This document shows, piece after piece, positions 26,248 through 35,399 of a stretch of 64,000 bases of DNA; within the stretch, counting starts at the first letter, position 1, and each line of letters begins with the position of its first letter. The notes beneath the pieces were generated by a model. The model was given only the letters and a program-made list of their open reading frames with translations. It did not search any database and was not told where the DNA came from. The stretch is from Exiguobacterium sp. Leaf196 (GTDB lineage: Bacteria > Bacillota > Bacilli > Exiguobacteriales > Exiguobacteriaceae), in assembly GCF_001423965.1 (NCBI RefSeq), contig NZ_LMPV01000001.1, positions 509,908 through 573,907 of the forward strand, given 5' to 3'. Both the position numbers and the translations under genes were made by a program.

Positions 26248-26285
26248 CGAAAGTCTTTTGTTCTTTCAAATTGTAACGGAATCCA

Positions 26286-26324
26286 TATTATACTATGATA
26301 GAACTGTACAAGTAAGCGGTATCA
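26286..26324 (+). promoter_or_regulatory. acnA -10 region and cre-like site
   Basis: A -10 TATACT (26289-26294) with a poor -35, consistent with a regulated promoter. AGTAAGCGGTATCA (26311-26324) matches the CcpA consensus TGWAANCGNTNWCA at 13 of 14 positions and would lie about 10-25 bases after the transcription start. Confidence 0.45.
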
Positions 26325-26362
26325 GGGGCTTGATGTCGTGAACACTTAAAGGGGGAATCACC

Positions 26363-29089
26363 ATGAAGCAAACAGATGTGTCGCAAGATGTCTTTGGCGC
26401 ACGCCGTTCGTTTGAAGCAAACGGTAAGAATTATCAGTACTACAGTCTTGAAAAATTGGAAGAACTCGGATTGACGGAAGTCAAACGCCTTCCATATTCG
26501 ATTCGTGTCCTACTCGAGTCAGTACTTCGTCAACAAGATGGTCGTTCGATCACACGTGAACACGTCGAGAACTTGGCGAAATGGGGAACAGCTCAAGTTT
26601 CGAATGATGTCGACGTTCCGTTCAAACCGTCACGCGTCATCCTTCAAGACTTCACAGGTGTTCCAACGGTCGTTGACCTCGCATCACTTCGTAAAGCGAT
26701 GCAAGATCTCGGCGGAGACCCATCGGTCATCAACCCAGAAGTACCAGTAGACCTCGTCGTTGACCACTCGGTTCAAGTCGATGCCTACGGTTTTGCTGGT
26801 GCACTTGCAGAAAACATGGATCTCGAATTCGAGCGTAACGAAGAGCGTTACAAATTGCTTCGCTGGGCAACGTCAGCATTTGACAACTACCGTGCCGTAC
26901 CACCAGCAACAGGAATCGTTCACCAAGTCAACCTCGAGTACTTGGCATCTGTCGTCCTTGAAAAGGAAACAGCAGACGGTACAGTTGATGTCTATCCGGA
27001 CACACTCGTCGGAACAGACTCACACACGACGATGATCAACGGTCTCGGCGTCCTCGGTTGGGGAGTCGGTGGGATTGAAGCGGAAGCGGGCATGCTCGGA
27101 CAGCCGTCATTCTTCCCAGTACCTGAAGTCATCGGTGTTCGTATTACAGGTGAGATGCACCCAGGAACGACAGCAACAGACGTTGCCCTTCGTGTAACGG
27201 AAATGCTCCGTCAAGAGAACGTCGTTGGTAAATTCGTCGAGTTCTTCGGTCCATCACTCCACTTAATGTCACTTTCTGACCGGGCAACAATCGCAAACAT
27301 GGCGCCAGAATACGGTGCAACATGTGGATTCTTCCCAGTTGATACAGAGACATTGACGTACCTTCGTTTGACAGGTCGCGATGAAGCATTGATCGAAAAA
27401 GTCGAGAACTATTCGAAAGCAAACGGTTTGTTCTACACGCCACAAAACGAAGATCCAACATTCACGAAAACGGTCGAACTCGATCTTTCAACGATCGTTC
27501 CTGCCCTTGCTGGACCAAAACGTCCACAAGACCGGATCGATTTGACGGATGTCCATACATCATTCAAAAAAGCGTTGACGGCTCCACAAGGAAACGCTGG
27601 ATTCGGCTTAGCGGAAGAAGAAGCGAACAAAGTCGCTGTCGTTCAGTTCGAAGACGAAGCGGTTGAGATGCGTACGGGTGATGTGGCGATTGCTGCAATC
27701 ACGAGCTGTACGAACACATCAAACCCATACGTCATGATTGGTGCGGGACTCGTCGCGAAAAAAGCGATCGAACTCGGTCTTTCAGTTCCGAAATACGTCA
27801 AAACATCGCTTGCGCCAGGATCGAAGGTCGTTACGGATTACCTCGAGAAATCAGGACTCCAAACGTATCTCGACGAACTCGGCTTCAACACGGTCGGTTA
27901 CGGCTGTACGACATGTATCGGTAACTCGGGTCCACTTGACCGCGCTGTTGAAGATGCGATCCTCGGTTCAGACTTGCTCGTTTCGTCTGTCCTCTCAGGA
28001 AACCGTAACTTCGAAGGTCGTGTCCACCCGCTCGTCAAAGCGAACTACTTGGCTTCACCGCCACTCGTCGTCGCGTATGCACTTGCAGGAACAGTCGACG
28101 TCGATATCATGAACGCGTCACTCGGGACAGGCAAAGACGGACAAGAAGTCTTCTTCGCTGACATCTGGCCTTCACGTGATGAGATCCAAACGATCATCAA
28201 CACGGTCGTCACACCAGAAAGCTTCCGTGCAGAATACGATTCAGTCTTCACAGGAAACGAACGCTGGAACAACCTTGACGTGCCAACAGGCGATCAGTAT
28301 GACTTCGACGGTGAGTCGACATATATTCAAAACCCACCATTCTTCGAGAACTTGGCGAAGGAAGCGGGTCAAGTCGAAGCACTCAACGGACTCCGTGTCT
28401 TCGGTAAGTTCGCTGATTCAGTCACGACGGACCACATCTCACCAGCTGGTTCATTCTCGAAAACGACACCAGCCGGTCAATACCTCGTCAACGAAGGGGT
28501 TGCACCAAAAGACTTCAACTCGTACGGTTCACGTCGTGGTAACCACGAAATCATGATGCGCGGAACGTTCGCGAACATCCGCATCCGTAACCAAGTAGCA
28601 CCAGGTACAGAAGGTGGCTTCACGACGTACTGGCCAACAGGCGAAACGATGGCGATGTACGATGCTGCGATGAAGTACAAAGAAGATGGTACAGGTCTCG
28701 TCATCCTCGCTGGTAAAGACTACGGTATGGGTTCTTCACGTGACTGGGCAGCAAAAGGAACGAACTTACTCGGCGTCAAAGCCGTCATCGCGGAGAGCTT
28801 CGAGCGGATTCACCGTTCAAACCTCGTCATGATGGGTGTTCTTCCACTTCAATACGTGGCAGGCACAACAGCTGAAACACTTGGTCTAACAGGGGAAGAA
28901 GCGATCAGTATCGCAATCGATGAGTCTGTTCGTCCACGTGACATCGTTAAAGTCACGGCAACAGCGGCAGATGGAAAAGTCACTGAATTCGAAGCGATTG
29001 CTCGTTTCGACTCAGAAGTCGACATCGATTACTATCGTCACGGCGGGATCTTACCAATGGTCCTTCGTGAGCGTCTCCAACAAGCATAA
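26363..29089 (+). CDS. acnA: Aconitate hydratase
   Basis: A 908-residue aconitase of the AcnA/CitB (IRP1-like) type, interconverting citrate and isocitrate in the TCA cycle through a 4Fe-4S cluster. Cluster cysteines are in [12 protein letters not shown] and [12 protein letters not shown]. Substrate loops include [51 protein letters not shown] and the C-terminal [16 protein letters not shown]. In Bacillus the apo-enzyme also binds RNA. It is strongly codon-biased. The ATG follows AAGGGGGAATC. A CcpC-type dyad and a cre-like site lie upstream. It occupies the same place as citB in the yne region of B. subtilis, but without sspO and sspP. Confidence 0.97.
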   Translation: MKQTDVSQDVFGARRSFEANGKNYQYYSLEKLEELGLTEVKRLPYSIRVLLESVLRQQDGRSITREHVENLAKWGTAQVSNDVDVPFKPSRVILQDFTGVPTVVDLASLRKAMQDLGGDPSVINPEVPVDLVVDHSVQVDAYGFAGALAENMDLEFERNEERYKLLRWATSAFDNYRAVPPATGIVHQVNLEYLASVVLEKETADGTVDVYPDTLVGTDSHTTMINGLGVLGWGVGGIEAEAGMLGQPSFFPVPEVIGVRITGEMHPGTTATDVALRVTEMLRQENVVGKFVEFFGPSLHLMSLSDRATIANMAPEYGATCGFFPVDTETLTYLRLTGRDEALIEKVENYSKANGLFYTPQNEDPTFTKTVELDLSTIVPALAGPKRPQDRIDLTDVHTSFKKALTAPQGNAGFGLAEEEANKVAVVQFEDEAVEMRTGDVAIAAITSCTNTSNPYVMIGAGLVAKKAIELGLSVPKYVKTSLAPGSKVVTDYLEKSGLQTYLDELGFNTVGYGCTTCIGNSGPLDRAVEDAILGSDLLVSSVLSGNRNFEGRVHPLVKANYLASPPLVVAYALAGTVDVDIMNASLGTGKDGQEVFFADIWPSRDEIQTIINTVVTPESFRAEYDSVFTGNERWNNLDVPTGDQYDFDGESTYIQNPPFFENLAKEAGQVEALNGLRVFGKFADSVTTDHISPAGSFSKTTPAGQYLVNEGVAPKDFNSYGSRRGNHEIMMRGTFANIRIRNQVAPGTEGGFTTYWPTGETMAMYDAAMKYKEDGTGLVILAGKDYGMGSSRDWAAKGTNLLGVKAVIAESFERIHRSNLVMMGVLPLQYVAGTTAETLGLTGEEAISIAIDESVRPRDIVKVTATAADGKVTEFEAIARFDSEVDIDYYRHGGILPMVLRERLQQA

Positions 29090-29100
29090 GTTGTCTAATC

Positions 29101-29128
29101 AAAGGTGGGGGAAACCCCACCTTTTTTT
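29101..29128 (+). terminator. Rho-independent terminator after acnA
   Basis: AAAGGTGGGG, loop GAAA, CCCCACCTTT, T run; a textbook hairpin. Confidence 0.92.
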
Positions 29129-29146
29129 GACGAGAGGAGGAATTCG

Positions 29147-29611
29147 ATGAATCGATTCAAGAAGTGGTTTCAACCGAAGGAAGACCGACCGTTGCCGATG
29201 CGTGACGTGACGCTTGATGAAGTCAAACAAGCGACGCATGCGTTTGAATCTGAACTACCGAAAGGGACGAATCGGACAGTGCTTCTGGATAATGAGCAGC
29301 GGATCGACCTGAAACAGCTGGAGCCGTATTTGAAAGCACGCTCGACACAAGTGTTTTACATGTCGCGTGAGACATTCACCATCATGGAAGCAAAAGACCG
29401 GGAACTCGTCTATGAGATGGATCATGTCCAGGTTGCTGTCGATCGCTATTTTGACCGGGTGAAAAAACTTCCTTTAAAACCGTATAGCAAAACGTTTCAA
29501 GTCGACTGTGCGATGTTGTTTCAGGATGGTTATTTACGTGAAATGCCACATCATAGTTATTACTTGGTCGATGAGTCGATGATCGTCTCGCTGACGCCGA
29601 AGGAAGCGTAA
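29147..29611 (+). CDS. Hypothetical protein, 154 residues
   Basis: A 154-residue soluble protein that starts MNRFKKWFQPKEDRPLPMRD and ends MIVSLTPKEA. The middle has alternating strands and helices (VFYMSRETFTIMEAKDRELVYEMD). It may belong to an uncharacterised Bacillales DUF family, but I cannot name it safely. ATG 29147 follows GAGAGGAGG at good spacing; the longer frame starts inside the acnA terminator. It is monocistronic with its own terminator. Confidence 0.7.
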   Translation: MNRFKKWFQPKEDRPLPMRDVTLDEVKQATHAFESELPKGTNRTVLLDNEQRIDLKQLEPYLKARSTQVFYMSRETFTIMEAKDRELVYEMDHVQVAVDRYFDRVKKLPLKPYSKTFQVDCAMLFQDGYLREMPHHSYYLVDESMIVSLTPKEA

Positions 29612-29619
29612 ACGTAATC

Positions 29620-29653
29620 AAGGGTGGACCGAATTCATTCGGTTCGCCTTTTT
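29620..29653 (+). terminator. Rho-independent terminator
   Basis: AAGG.TG.ACCGAA, loop TTCA, TTCGGT.CGCCTT, T run. Confidence 0.82.
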
Positions 29654-29801
29654 CTGTCGTCCTGAACGTTTTCTGATTTGTTCAAAAGTCTGACGAATTT
29701 ACTCAGAAATCGTGAAATCTTGGACAAACCCTTTGTATTTCCCCTTTAAAACCGATACGATGATAGGGAATAGAGACTTGAGCTAGGAAGGTGTACATGG
29801 C

Positions 29802-30509
29802 ATGACGAAACGAACGAGCACGTGGATTGCAGTAGCAATCGTGGCAATGGCGATCCTCCTTGCCTACAATTTTTATCTCTTGAACAAGACGCAGACCGCA
29901 AGCGATGAAAAAGCCGCAACGGTCAAACCGTTTTATACGATGACACGCATTCAATATGTCGAGAAGAAACTCGCAACGAAAAAAGATGAGCTCGAAGCCC
30001 GGACATATGAAGTCGTGTTTGACGACAAAGGGCATTTTCGGACAGAAGTCGTAGACGGACCGTCAAAAGGATCGCTTGCGATCTGGAACGGCACAATGTT
30101 CCGTGAGTATGATGCGACAGGGAAGTTAGTCAATGAGACGAAAGCAGGCAAAAGCGTCAGTGCGCCGCGTCCATTCCTCTCTCGTGGATTCAATGAACAG
30201 ATTCTCGCCTTCATTAAAAAAGGGGACTTTGGACAAGTCGAGGGAGAAGCAGACATTGCAGGGATGGCTGCGGACGTTTACGTGAAAAAAGAACCATCGA
30301 GCACGGTTCCTGAAGAATGGATCAAACAGTATCCATCGATCTTCGATAAAGAAAACAACCAGGAACAAGCGACGTATTATATCGCATCTGACCGTTCGAA
30401 AGTCCTCGGTGCCGAATCACGCAATAATGGTAAATTGTTCTACTCTGTCAAGATGAAGAGTTTTGAGACAATTGATACGTTCGATAAGGAATGGCTAAAA
30501 GCAAAATAA
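29802..30509 (+). CDS. Membrane-anchored hypothetical protein (possible LolA-like fold)
   Basis: A 235-residue protein with an N-terminal membrane anchor (STWIAVAIVAMAILLAYNFYLL) and an extracytoplasmic domain. The domain has successive strands such as ARTYEVVFDDKGHFRTEV, SLAIWNGTMFREYDATGKLV and ATYYIASDRSKVLGAE, reminiscent of LolA/LppX-type folds in Gram-positive outer-surface proteins. That is a guess from strand pattern. The start follows AGGAAGGTG; an overlapping ATG at 29797 stops at once. Its terminator separates it from the AAA ATPase gene. Confidence 0.68.
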   Translation: MTKRTSTWIAVAIVAMAILLAYNFYLLNKTQTASDEKAATVKPFYTMTRIQYVEKKLATKKDELEARTYEVVFDDKGHFRTEVVDGPSKGSLAIWNGTMFREYDATGKLVNETKAGKSVSAPRPFLSRGFNEQILAFIKKGDFGQVEGEADIAGMAADVYVKKEPSSTVPEEWIKQYPSIFDKENNQEQATYYIASDRSKVLGAESRNNGKLFYSVKMKSFETIDTFDKEWLKAK

Positions 30510-30518
30510 ACAAGAAAC

Positions 30519-30566
30519 GACCGGCGATGACGCTACGAAACGGTAGCGGACAAAGTCGGTTTTTTC
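30519..30566 (+). terminator. Rho-independent terminator
   Basis: Outer stem ACCG/CGGT and inner stem CGCTAC/GGTAGCG, followed by T6. Confidence 0.7.
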
Positions 30567-30585
30567 GAGACGCAGGAGGTTCAAC

Positions 30586-32829
30586 ATGGAAGCATTCTCG
30601 AAAGAGGAGATGTTCAATCAAATCAAGGCGTGGGAAGAGGGCGCGAAAGTTGAGGAGGTGCTTGCGCTACGTTATGCCCAAAGTAGTCGGCTACTTGGAG
30701 AAACGGAAGCACTCGTCCGTATCTTAGCGTTACTTGTCGAGCATCGCTATATCATGACAGGACGACTGGACGCCTTAGCTGAGAGCTGGATGCAAGAAAT
30801 CCGTCAGCATGGTCGCTTGCCAGCACGTCTTGAGCAGTTATTAACGGAGCAACAACTACAAAGTACGTATCAGCGTCTCGTCGCGCATACGTTCCCGACG
30901 ATTCGTGAGACGGACAATGCAAACGCGAAACGATCTGCGACAAAGGAACTGATTCTCCAAGCGAGCCAAATCGTCGAGGAGACGGATCAAATCGTCGAAC
31001 TGACAGAACGACTTCGTCGGCTAGATGCCGAACGCTGGACGGAACTGTTCGATGCTGGAACGGCATTGCTACGTTCGAGTGCAACGCTCGAGCAGACGGC
31101 GCAGACATTCGTCGATAGCTTACAAGAACGCTTCTATTCCCGAGAAGCGTTCCGTGAGATGACGGAATTGAAGGCGACGACGATTCAGGATCTTAAGCGT
31201 GTCGTTGCCTTACTTCCCGTCGAAAGCAAACAAGTTGAACGATCAGCACTCGAGGAACTCGACGCGATGATTGGTCTCGAAGACATTAAACAACGGGTCC
31301 ACCACATGTATCGTTTTTTGAAGTACCAACAAAAACGGTCGGAAGACGGCTATCGTTCAAGTGATCAACCATCGCTACACATGATCTTCATGGGGAACCC
31401 GGGGACCGGGAAAACGACGCTTGCCCGTTTGATGGCGAAGATCTACCATGAACTTGGACTACTCGAACGACCAGAAGTCGTCGAGACGGATCGTTCGTCG
31501 CTCGTCGGTGCCTTCGTCGGACAAACGGAAGAACAAGTCATGAGCAAAGTCCGGGAAGCTGTCGGAGGTGTACTCTTCATCGATGAAGCCTACGCCTTAA
31601 AGCGTGCCGGACAAAGTGGGAACGACTATGGGCAGGCAGCGATCGATACGCTCGTCGCTGCGATGACGAGTGGGGAATATGCGGGACGGTTTGCAGTCGT
31701 CCTCGCTGGTTATCCGGAAGAGATGCGTGATTTCCTGAAGGCAAATCCCGGACTACGAAGCCGTTTCCCGGAATCGAATCATTATCTGCTTGCAGACTAT
31801 ACGGATCAAGAGCTGCTCGCGATCGGACGCTCGATTGCGACGGCAAATGATTACGTCTTGACGGAACAAGCAGAGCGGGCGTTGCTCGGTCGGCTCGAGC
31901 GGGAGCGCGTCGACGCGAGTTTCGGAAACGGACGGGCGGTTCGCAATATCGTGCTTGATGCGATCTTCAAGAAGGGAGCAAGCCTTGGAGAGAGTGCCAG
32001 TCACGAAGACTTTGCCTTACTCGAACAAGAAGATTTCGAGATGGTGCAAGAACCGGACGCGACGGTGGAAGAACGGATCGCTTCGCTCGTCGGATTGTCT
32101 GATTTAAAGGATGAATTGAAACAGATCGAAGCCTTATTATCAATGCAAAAACGCCGTCGTGAAGCCGGTTATAAGGTATTACCGGTCGAACTGCATGCGG
32201 TCTTTAGCGGCAATAGTGGAACCGGTAAGACGACTGTCGCTCAGCTTTATGCCGATGTGTTACGACAATGCGGCTATTTAAAACGCGGACACTTGAAAGT
32301 CGTCAGCCGAGCTGACCTCGTCTCCGGATATGTCGGACAGACCGCGCAAAAGACACGCGACGCGATTCGAGACGCGCTGGGTGGTGTCTTATTCATTGAT
32401 GAAGCCTATGCGTTAAACGGTGGAGCAAATGACTTTGGGAAGGAAGCCATCGATACGCTTGTGGATGAGATGACGAAACATCAAGACAATCTCGTTGTTG
32501 TTCTTGCTGGTTACGAGCAACAAATGAACGCCTTGCTCGCGAGTAATCCGGGATTGAAGTCGCGCTTCAAGCGGTCGTTCCACTTCCCCAATTATTCGCC
32601 AGACGAGTTGATTCAAATCATTGAAGGATATGCGGCACGATTCGGATATGAGCTGACGGAGGACGCGCGACAGACGCTTACCGAGAAAATCGATGTCGTT
32701 CCGAACGGAAACGCACGGGCGGCGATCACGATTGTCGAACAGGCGATCGCGAAACAATCGATGCGATTAATTGACAAAGTTAGCTTATCCGGTTCAGAAT
32801 GGTCCTATCTTGAAAAAGAGGATTTTTAA
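30586..32829 (+). CDS. Two-module AAA ATPase of the CbxX/CfqX (SpoVK) family
   Basis: The 747-residue protein has a helical N-terminal region of about 220 residues, then two CbxX-type AAA modules. Module 1 has Walker A GNPGTGKTTLARL, the pore-loop region SSLVGAFVGQTEEQV, Walker B GGVLFIDEAYAL and sensor VVLAGYPEEM. Module 2 has GNSGTGKTTVAQL, ADLVSGYVGQTAQKT, GGVLFIDEAYALNG and VVLAGYEQQM. Each module resembles SpoVK (about 320 residues) or EccA, so this is a tandem relative. Substrates are unknown. The ATG follows AGGAGG. The thioesterase gene starts 12 bases after the stop, so they probably share a transcript. The pore tyrosine appears replaced by FVG/YVG loops, typical of the family. Confidence 0.85.
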   Translation: MEAFSKEEMFNQIKAWEEGAKVEEVLALRYAQSSRLLGETEALVRILALLVEHRYIMTGRLDALAESWMQEIRQHGRLPARLEQLLTEQQLQSTYQRLVAHTFPTIRETDNANAKRSATKELILQASQIVEETDQIVELTERLRRLDAERWTELFDAGTALLRSSATLEQTAQTFVDSLQERFYSREAFREMTELKATTIQDLKRVVALLPVESKQVERSALEELDAMIGLEDIKQRVHHMYRFLKYQQKRSEDGYRSSDQPSLHMIFMGNPGTGKTTLARLMAKIYHELGLLERPEVVETDRSSLVGAFVGQTEEQVMSKVREAVGGVLFIDEAYALKRAGQSGNDYGQAAIDTLVAAMTSGEYAGRFAVVLAGYPEEMRDFLKANPGLRSRFPESNHYLLADYTDQELLAIGRSIATANDYVLTEQAERALLGRLERERVDASFGNGRAVRNIVLDAIFKKGASLGESASHEDFALLEQEDFEMVQEPDATVEERIASLVGLSDLKDELKQIEALLSMQKRRREAGYKVLPVELHAVFSGNSGTGKTTVAQLYADVLRQCGYLKRGHLKVVSRADLVSGYVGQTAQKTRDAIRDALGGVLFIDEAYALNGGANDFGKEAIDTLVDEMTKHQDNLVVVLAGYEQQMNALLASNPGLKSRFKRSFHFPNYSPDELIQIIEGYAARFGYELTEDARQTLTEKIDVVPNGNARAAITIVEQAIAKQSMRLIDKVSLSGSEWSYLEKEDF

Positions 32830-32841
32830 GGGGGAAGCTAC

Positions 32842-33279
32842 ATGCATACGATTGAAATACCTGTTCGGTACGCCGAGACGGACATGATGGGCATCGTCTA
32901 TCATTCGAACTATCTCGTCTATCTGGAACTGGCACGGACAGAATTAATCCAGTCCTTGGGTCTTAATTACAAGGAGATGGAAGATGCGGGTTATGTCTCC
33001 CCGGTTACGAATGTCAATCTCGATTATAAGCGCTCGTTGACGTACGGTGATACGGCGGTCGTCACGGTCTGGATTGATCATTACGATGGCTTACGGACGA
33101 TTTATGGTTATACCGTCAAGCATCCAGACGGAAAACTTGCGGTATCGGCAAAGACGACACATGTCGTCGTCAAGAAGGAAAACTTCCGACCGATTCGTTT
33201 GCCGAAGGTGTTCCCAAACTGGCACGACATCTACGAGAAGATGAGTGAGACGGACGCAGCACTCTTAACGGAAGCGTGA
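32842..33279 (+). CDS. yneP: Acyl-CoA thioesterase, YneP type
   Basis: A 145-residue hotdog-fold thioesterase of the 4HBT/YbgC group. The N-terminus PVRYAETDMMGIVYHSNYLVYLELARTE contains the catalytic Asp in the ETDMMGIVYHSNY motif. It would hydrolyse short or medium acyl-CoA thioesters; the substrate is unknown. It lies between the acnA and plsY positions, where yneP lies in B. subtilis. The start ATG follows AAGGGGGAAG, and it is co-transcribed with the AAA ATPase gene. Confidence 0.88.
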   Translation: MHTIEIPVRYAETDMMGIVYHSNYLVYLELARTELIQSLGLNYKEMEDAGYVSPVTNVNLDYKRSLTYGDTAVVTVWIDHYDGLRTIYGYTVKHPDGKLAVSAKTTHVVVKKENFRPIRLPKVFPNWHDIYEKMSETDAALLTEA

Positions 33280-33293
33280 AGATGTACAACAAT

Positions 33294-33333
33294 AGCGGGA
33301 TCGATTTTATTGAATCGGTTCCGCTTTTTTTAT
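33294..33333 (+). terminator. Rho-independent terminator after yneP
   Basis: AGCGG.ATCGATT, loop TTATT, GAATCG.TTCCGCT, then T7. Confidence 0.85.
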
Positions 33334-33516
33334 TTGCACCCTGAACAGTAAAATTTAGCACTTGGTACTAACGACCGATGACAAAGTCAGAATCATTTGC
33401 GAAAATAAAGAAGCTGAAGTAAGGTAGGGTCTTAGTCCATCTGTTGGAAGTAGGCTCGACGGATGGAACAATTAGCGGTAACATAGAGAAGCATAAAAAG
33501 AAGAGGGGTCTTACTC

Positions 33517-34575
33517 ATGAAAAAAATCGTAACCGTTAGTACGTTAGCGCTTCTCCTTGCAGGATGTAATCCTGGAGATCAACAAGCGGACGATACGACG
33601 AAAACTGAACAGAAATCAGATGAGACAACACAATCAAAAGACGAAACGAAAAAAGAAGACACAGCAAAAGACACGAACAAAGAAGAAACAAACAAAACAG
33701 ACAAAACAGATGAAACAACGAAAGACGATACGTCAGAAGATGCAAAACAAGAAGACAAGTCATCTGAAGACAAATCATCCGATGAGACGACACAAGAGGA
33801 CCAAGGATCTTCGGATGAGGCAACGAAGGATGAAATAGAAAAGAAAGATGATACACCTGCAGCAGAGAACAAAACAGAAGACAAAAAGGACGAATCGACG
33901 GATAAACCGGATAGTTCGTCTCAGGATCCAGAGCAGGAAAAACCATCGAAACCAGAAGATGAGACGCCAGACGTCGATAAATCAGCAGATGCCAAAGCCG
34001 ATCTTTCGCTTGGAATGCTCGTCGTTGTCAACAAGAAGTATAGCTTGCCAATCGACTACAAGCCGTCGGATCTCGTCGTTCCAAACGTCAGCTTCTCCTA
34101 TTCGGGTGTACTTGAACAAAGCTACATGCGAGCGCCAGCTGCGAAACAGATGGAAAAGATGTTCGCTGCTGCTAAAAAAGAAGGCGTGACATTGAACGCT
34201 GTTAGCGGATTCCGTTCCGGCGCACGTCAAAAAGTATTGTATAATAATTATGTCGCACGTGACGGCAAGGCAGCTGCTGATCAATATTCAGCACGCCCTG
34301 GTCACAGTGAACACCAGACCGGTCTCACTTTTGATATTTCGGCACCAAGTGTAGGTAATGGATTAACAGCCGCTCTTGGTGATACGAAAGAAGGAAAATG
34401 GATCGCGAATAACGCAGCGAAGTTCGGCTTCATCGTTCGTTACGACCGTGGTTTCCAGTCGCGGACGGGTTATACGTATGAGCCATGGCACATTCGTTAT
34501 GTCGGAGTCGATGTCGCGACACAAATTAAAAATAACGGACAGACTCTTGAGGAATATATGAAAGTCGGTCACTAA
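33517..34575 (+). CDS. VanY-type D,D-carboxypeptidase lipoprotein with long acidic linker
   Basis: A 352-residue protein. The signal peptide MKKIVTVSTLALLLAGCNPG ends in a perfect lipobox LAGC, so Cys17 is the likely lipid anchor. Residues about 22-165 are a low-complexity Asp/Glu/Lys/Thr/Ser linker that would reach across the wall. The C-terminal VanY domain shows GFRSGARQKVLYNNY, the zinc site SARPGHSEHQTGLTFDIS and the closing EPWHIRYVG. It removes the terminal D-Ala of peptidoglycan stems. The ATG follows AAGAGGGG. plsY follows within 18 bases and may share the transcript. Confidence 0.9.
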   Translation: MKKIVTVSTLALLLAGCNPGDQQADDTTKTEQKSDETTQSKDETKKEDTAKDTNKEETNKTDKTDETTKDDTSEDAKQEDKSSEDKSSDETTQEDQGSSDEATKDEIEKKDDTPAAENKTEDKKDESTDKPDSSSQDPEQEKPSKPEDETPDVDKSADAKADLSLGMLVVVNKKYSLPIDYKPSDLVVPNVSFSYSGVLEQSYMRAPAAKQMEKMFAAAKKEGVTLNAVSGFRSGARQKVLYNNYVARDGKAAADQYSARPGHSEHQTGLTFDISAPSVGNGLTAALGDTKEGKWIANNAAKFGFIVRYDRGFQSRTGYTYEPWHIRYVGVDVATQIKNNGQTLEEYMKVGH

Positions 34576-34592
34576 GAGGTTGGAGGTTGACT

Positions 34593-35207
34593 ATGATTGA
34601 AATCATAGGGATTTTGGTTCTTGGCTATCTGCTTGGTTCGATTCCGTTCGCATTACTTGTCGGGAAATGGGGACACGGAATCGATATTCGTCAACAAGGT
34701 AGCGGGAATCTCGGAACGACGAATACGTTCCGTGTCTTGGGGAAAAAGGCAGGAATCATCGTCTTGATCGGTGATCTTGGAAAAGGAGCCGTCGCGAGCC
34801 TTGTTCCGATCTTGATGGGCGCAGATGTGCATCCGCTGTTTGCTGGATTAGCGGCTGTCGTCGGTCATATCTATCCGATTTTCGCAAAGTTCAAGGGCGG
34901 AAAGGCAGTCGCGACGTCTGGTGGGATGTTGCTCGTGACGAGTCCGATTCTCTTCATCTTTCTGCTCGTATCCTTTTTGACGACACTTCGCCTGAGCCGG
35001 ATGGTCTCGCTCAGTTCGATCGTCGCAGCAAGTGTCGGGATTGTCGTGTCGATTACGATCGGCGTCTTGACGAACGATTGGATCGTTCCGACCTTCTTTA
35101 CGGTTCTTGCGTTGTTCGTCATCTTCAAGCACCGTGATAACATCCAACGGATTCGCCAAGGAACAGAGTCTAAGATTCCACTCTTTGCAAAGAAATCATC
35201 TGAATGA
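34593..35207 (+). CDS. plsY: Acyl-phosphate:glycerol-3-phosphate acyltransferase
   Basis: A 204-residue membrane enzyme with about five helices. The family motifs are LLGSIPFALLVGKW, the catalytic-type GSGNLGTTNTFRVLG, GHIYPIFAKFKGGKAVATS and FKHRDNIQRI. PlsY makes lysophosphatidic acid from acyl-phosphate, the first committed step of phospholipid synthesis. The start is ATG 34593, seven bases after TTGGAGG; the upstream in-frame TTG is inside that site. It corresponds to yneS and is the last shared marker of the Bacillus yne region here. Confidence 0.95.
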   Translation: MIEIIGILVLGYLLGSIPFALLVGKWGHGIDIRQQGSGNLGTTNTFRVLGKKAGIIVLIGDLGKGAVASLVPILMGADVHPLFAGLAAVVGHIYPIFAKFKGGKAVATSGGMLLVTSPILFIFLLVSFLTTLRLSRMVSLSSIVAASVGIVVSITIGVLTNDWIVPTFFTVLALFVIFKHRDNIQRIRQGTESKIPLFAKKSSE

Positions 35208-35216
35208 ACGACTAAT

Positions 35217-35262
35217 GACGCGTCTGCATCTCACTCATTGAGAGGCAGGCGCGTCTTTCGTT
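35217..35262 (+). terminator. Rho-independent terminator after plsY
   Basis: GACGCG.CTGC..CTC pairs with GAG..GCAG.CGCGTC, followed by TTTCGTTT. Confidence 0.8.
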
Positions 35263-35321
35263 TGATGAAAGAGTCGGATAACGGACGAATTCAACGACAT
35301 TTCATAGGAACTACACGTTTA

Positions 35322-35388
35322 TTTACATCGGATTTACAAGACCTTTACAGACGTTCGCTACACTAGAACTAGAACTGGTCTGTAAAGG
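35322..35388 (+). promoter_or_regulatory. Operator array upstream of the DeoR gene
   Basis: TTTACA occurs three times at exact 11-base steps (35322, 35333, 35344). The third lies in an 11-base arm, CCTTTACAGAC (35342-35352), with a perfect inverted copy GTCTGTAAAGG at 35378-35388. The array fits autoregulation by the DeoR protein. On the minus strand the repeats also equal the WalR consensus TGTAAA-N5-TGTAAA. Confidence 0.55.
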
Positions 35389-35399
35389 GGGAAGCGCAC

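Noticed and set aside
33536..33946. Minus-strand frame opposite the VanY lipoprotein linker
   Set aside because: It is a by-product of the low-complexity Asp/Lys/Thr linker. The translation is Ser/Leu/Phe-rich without a start site.
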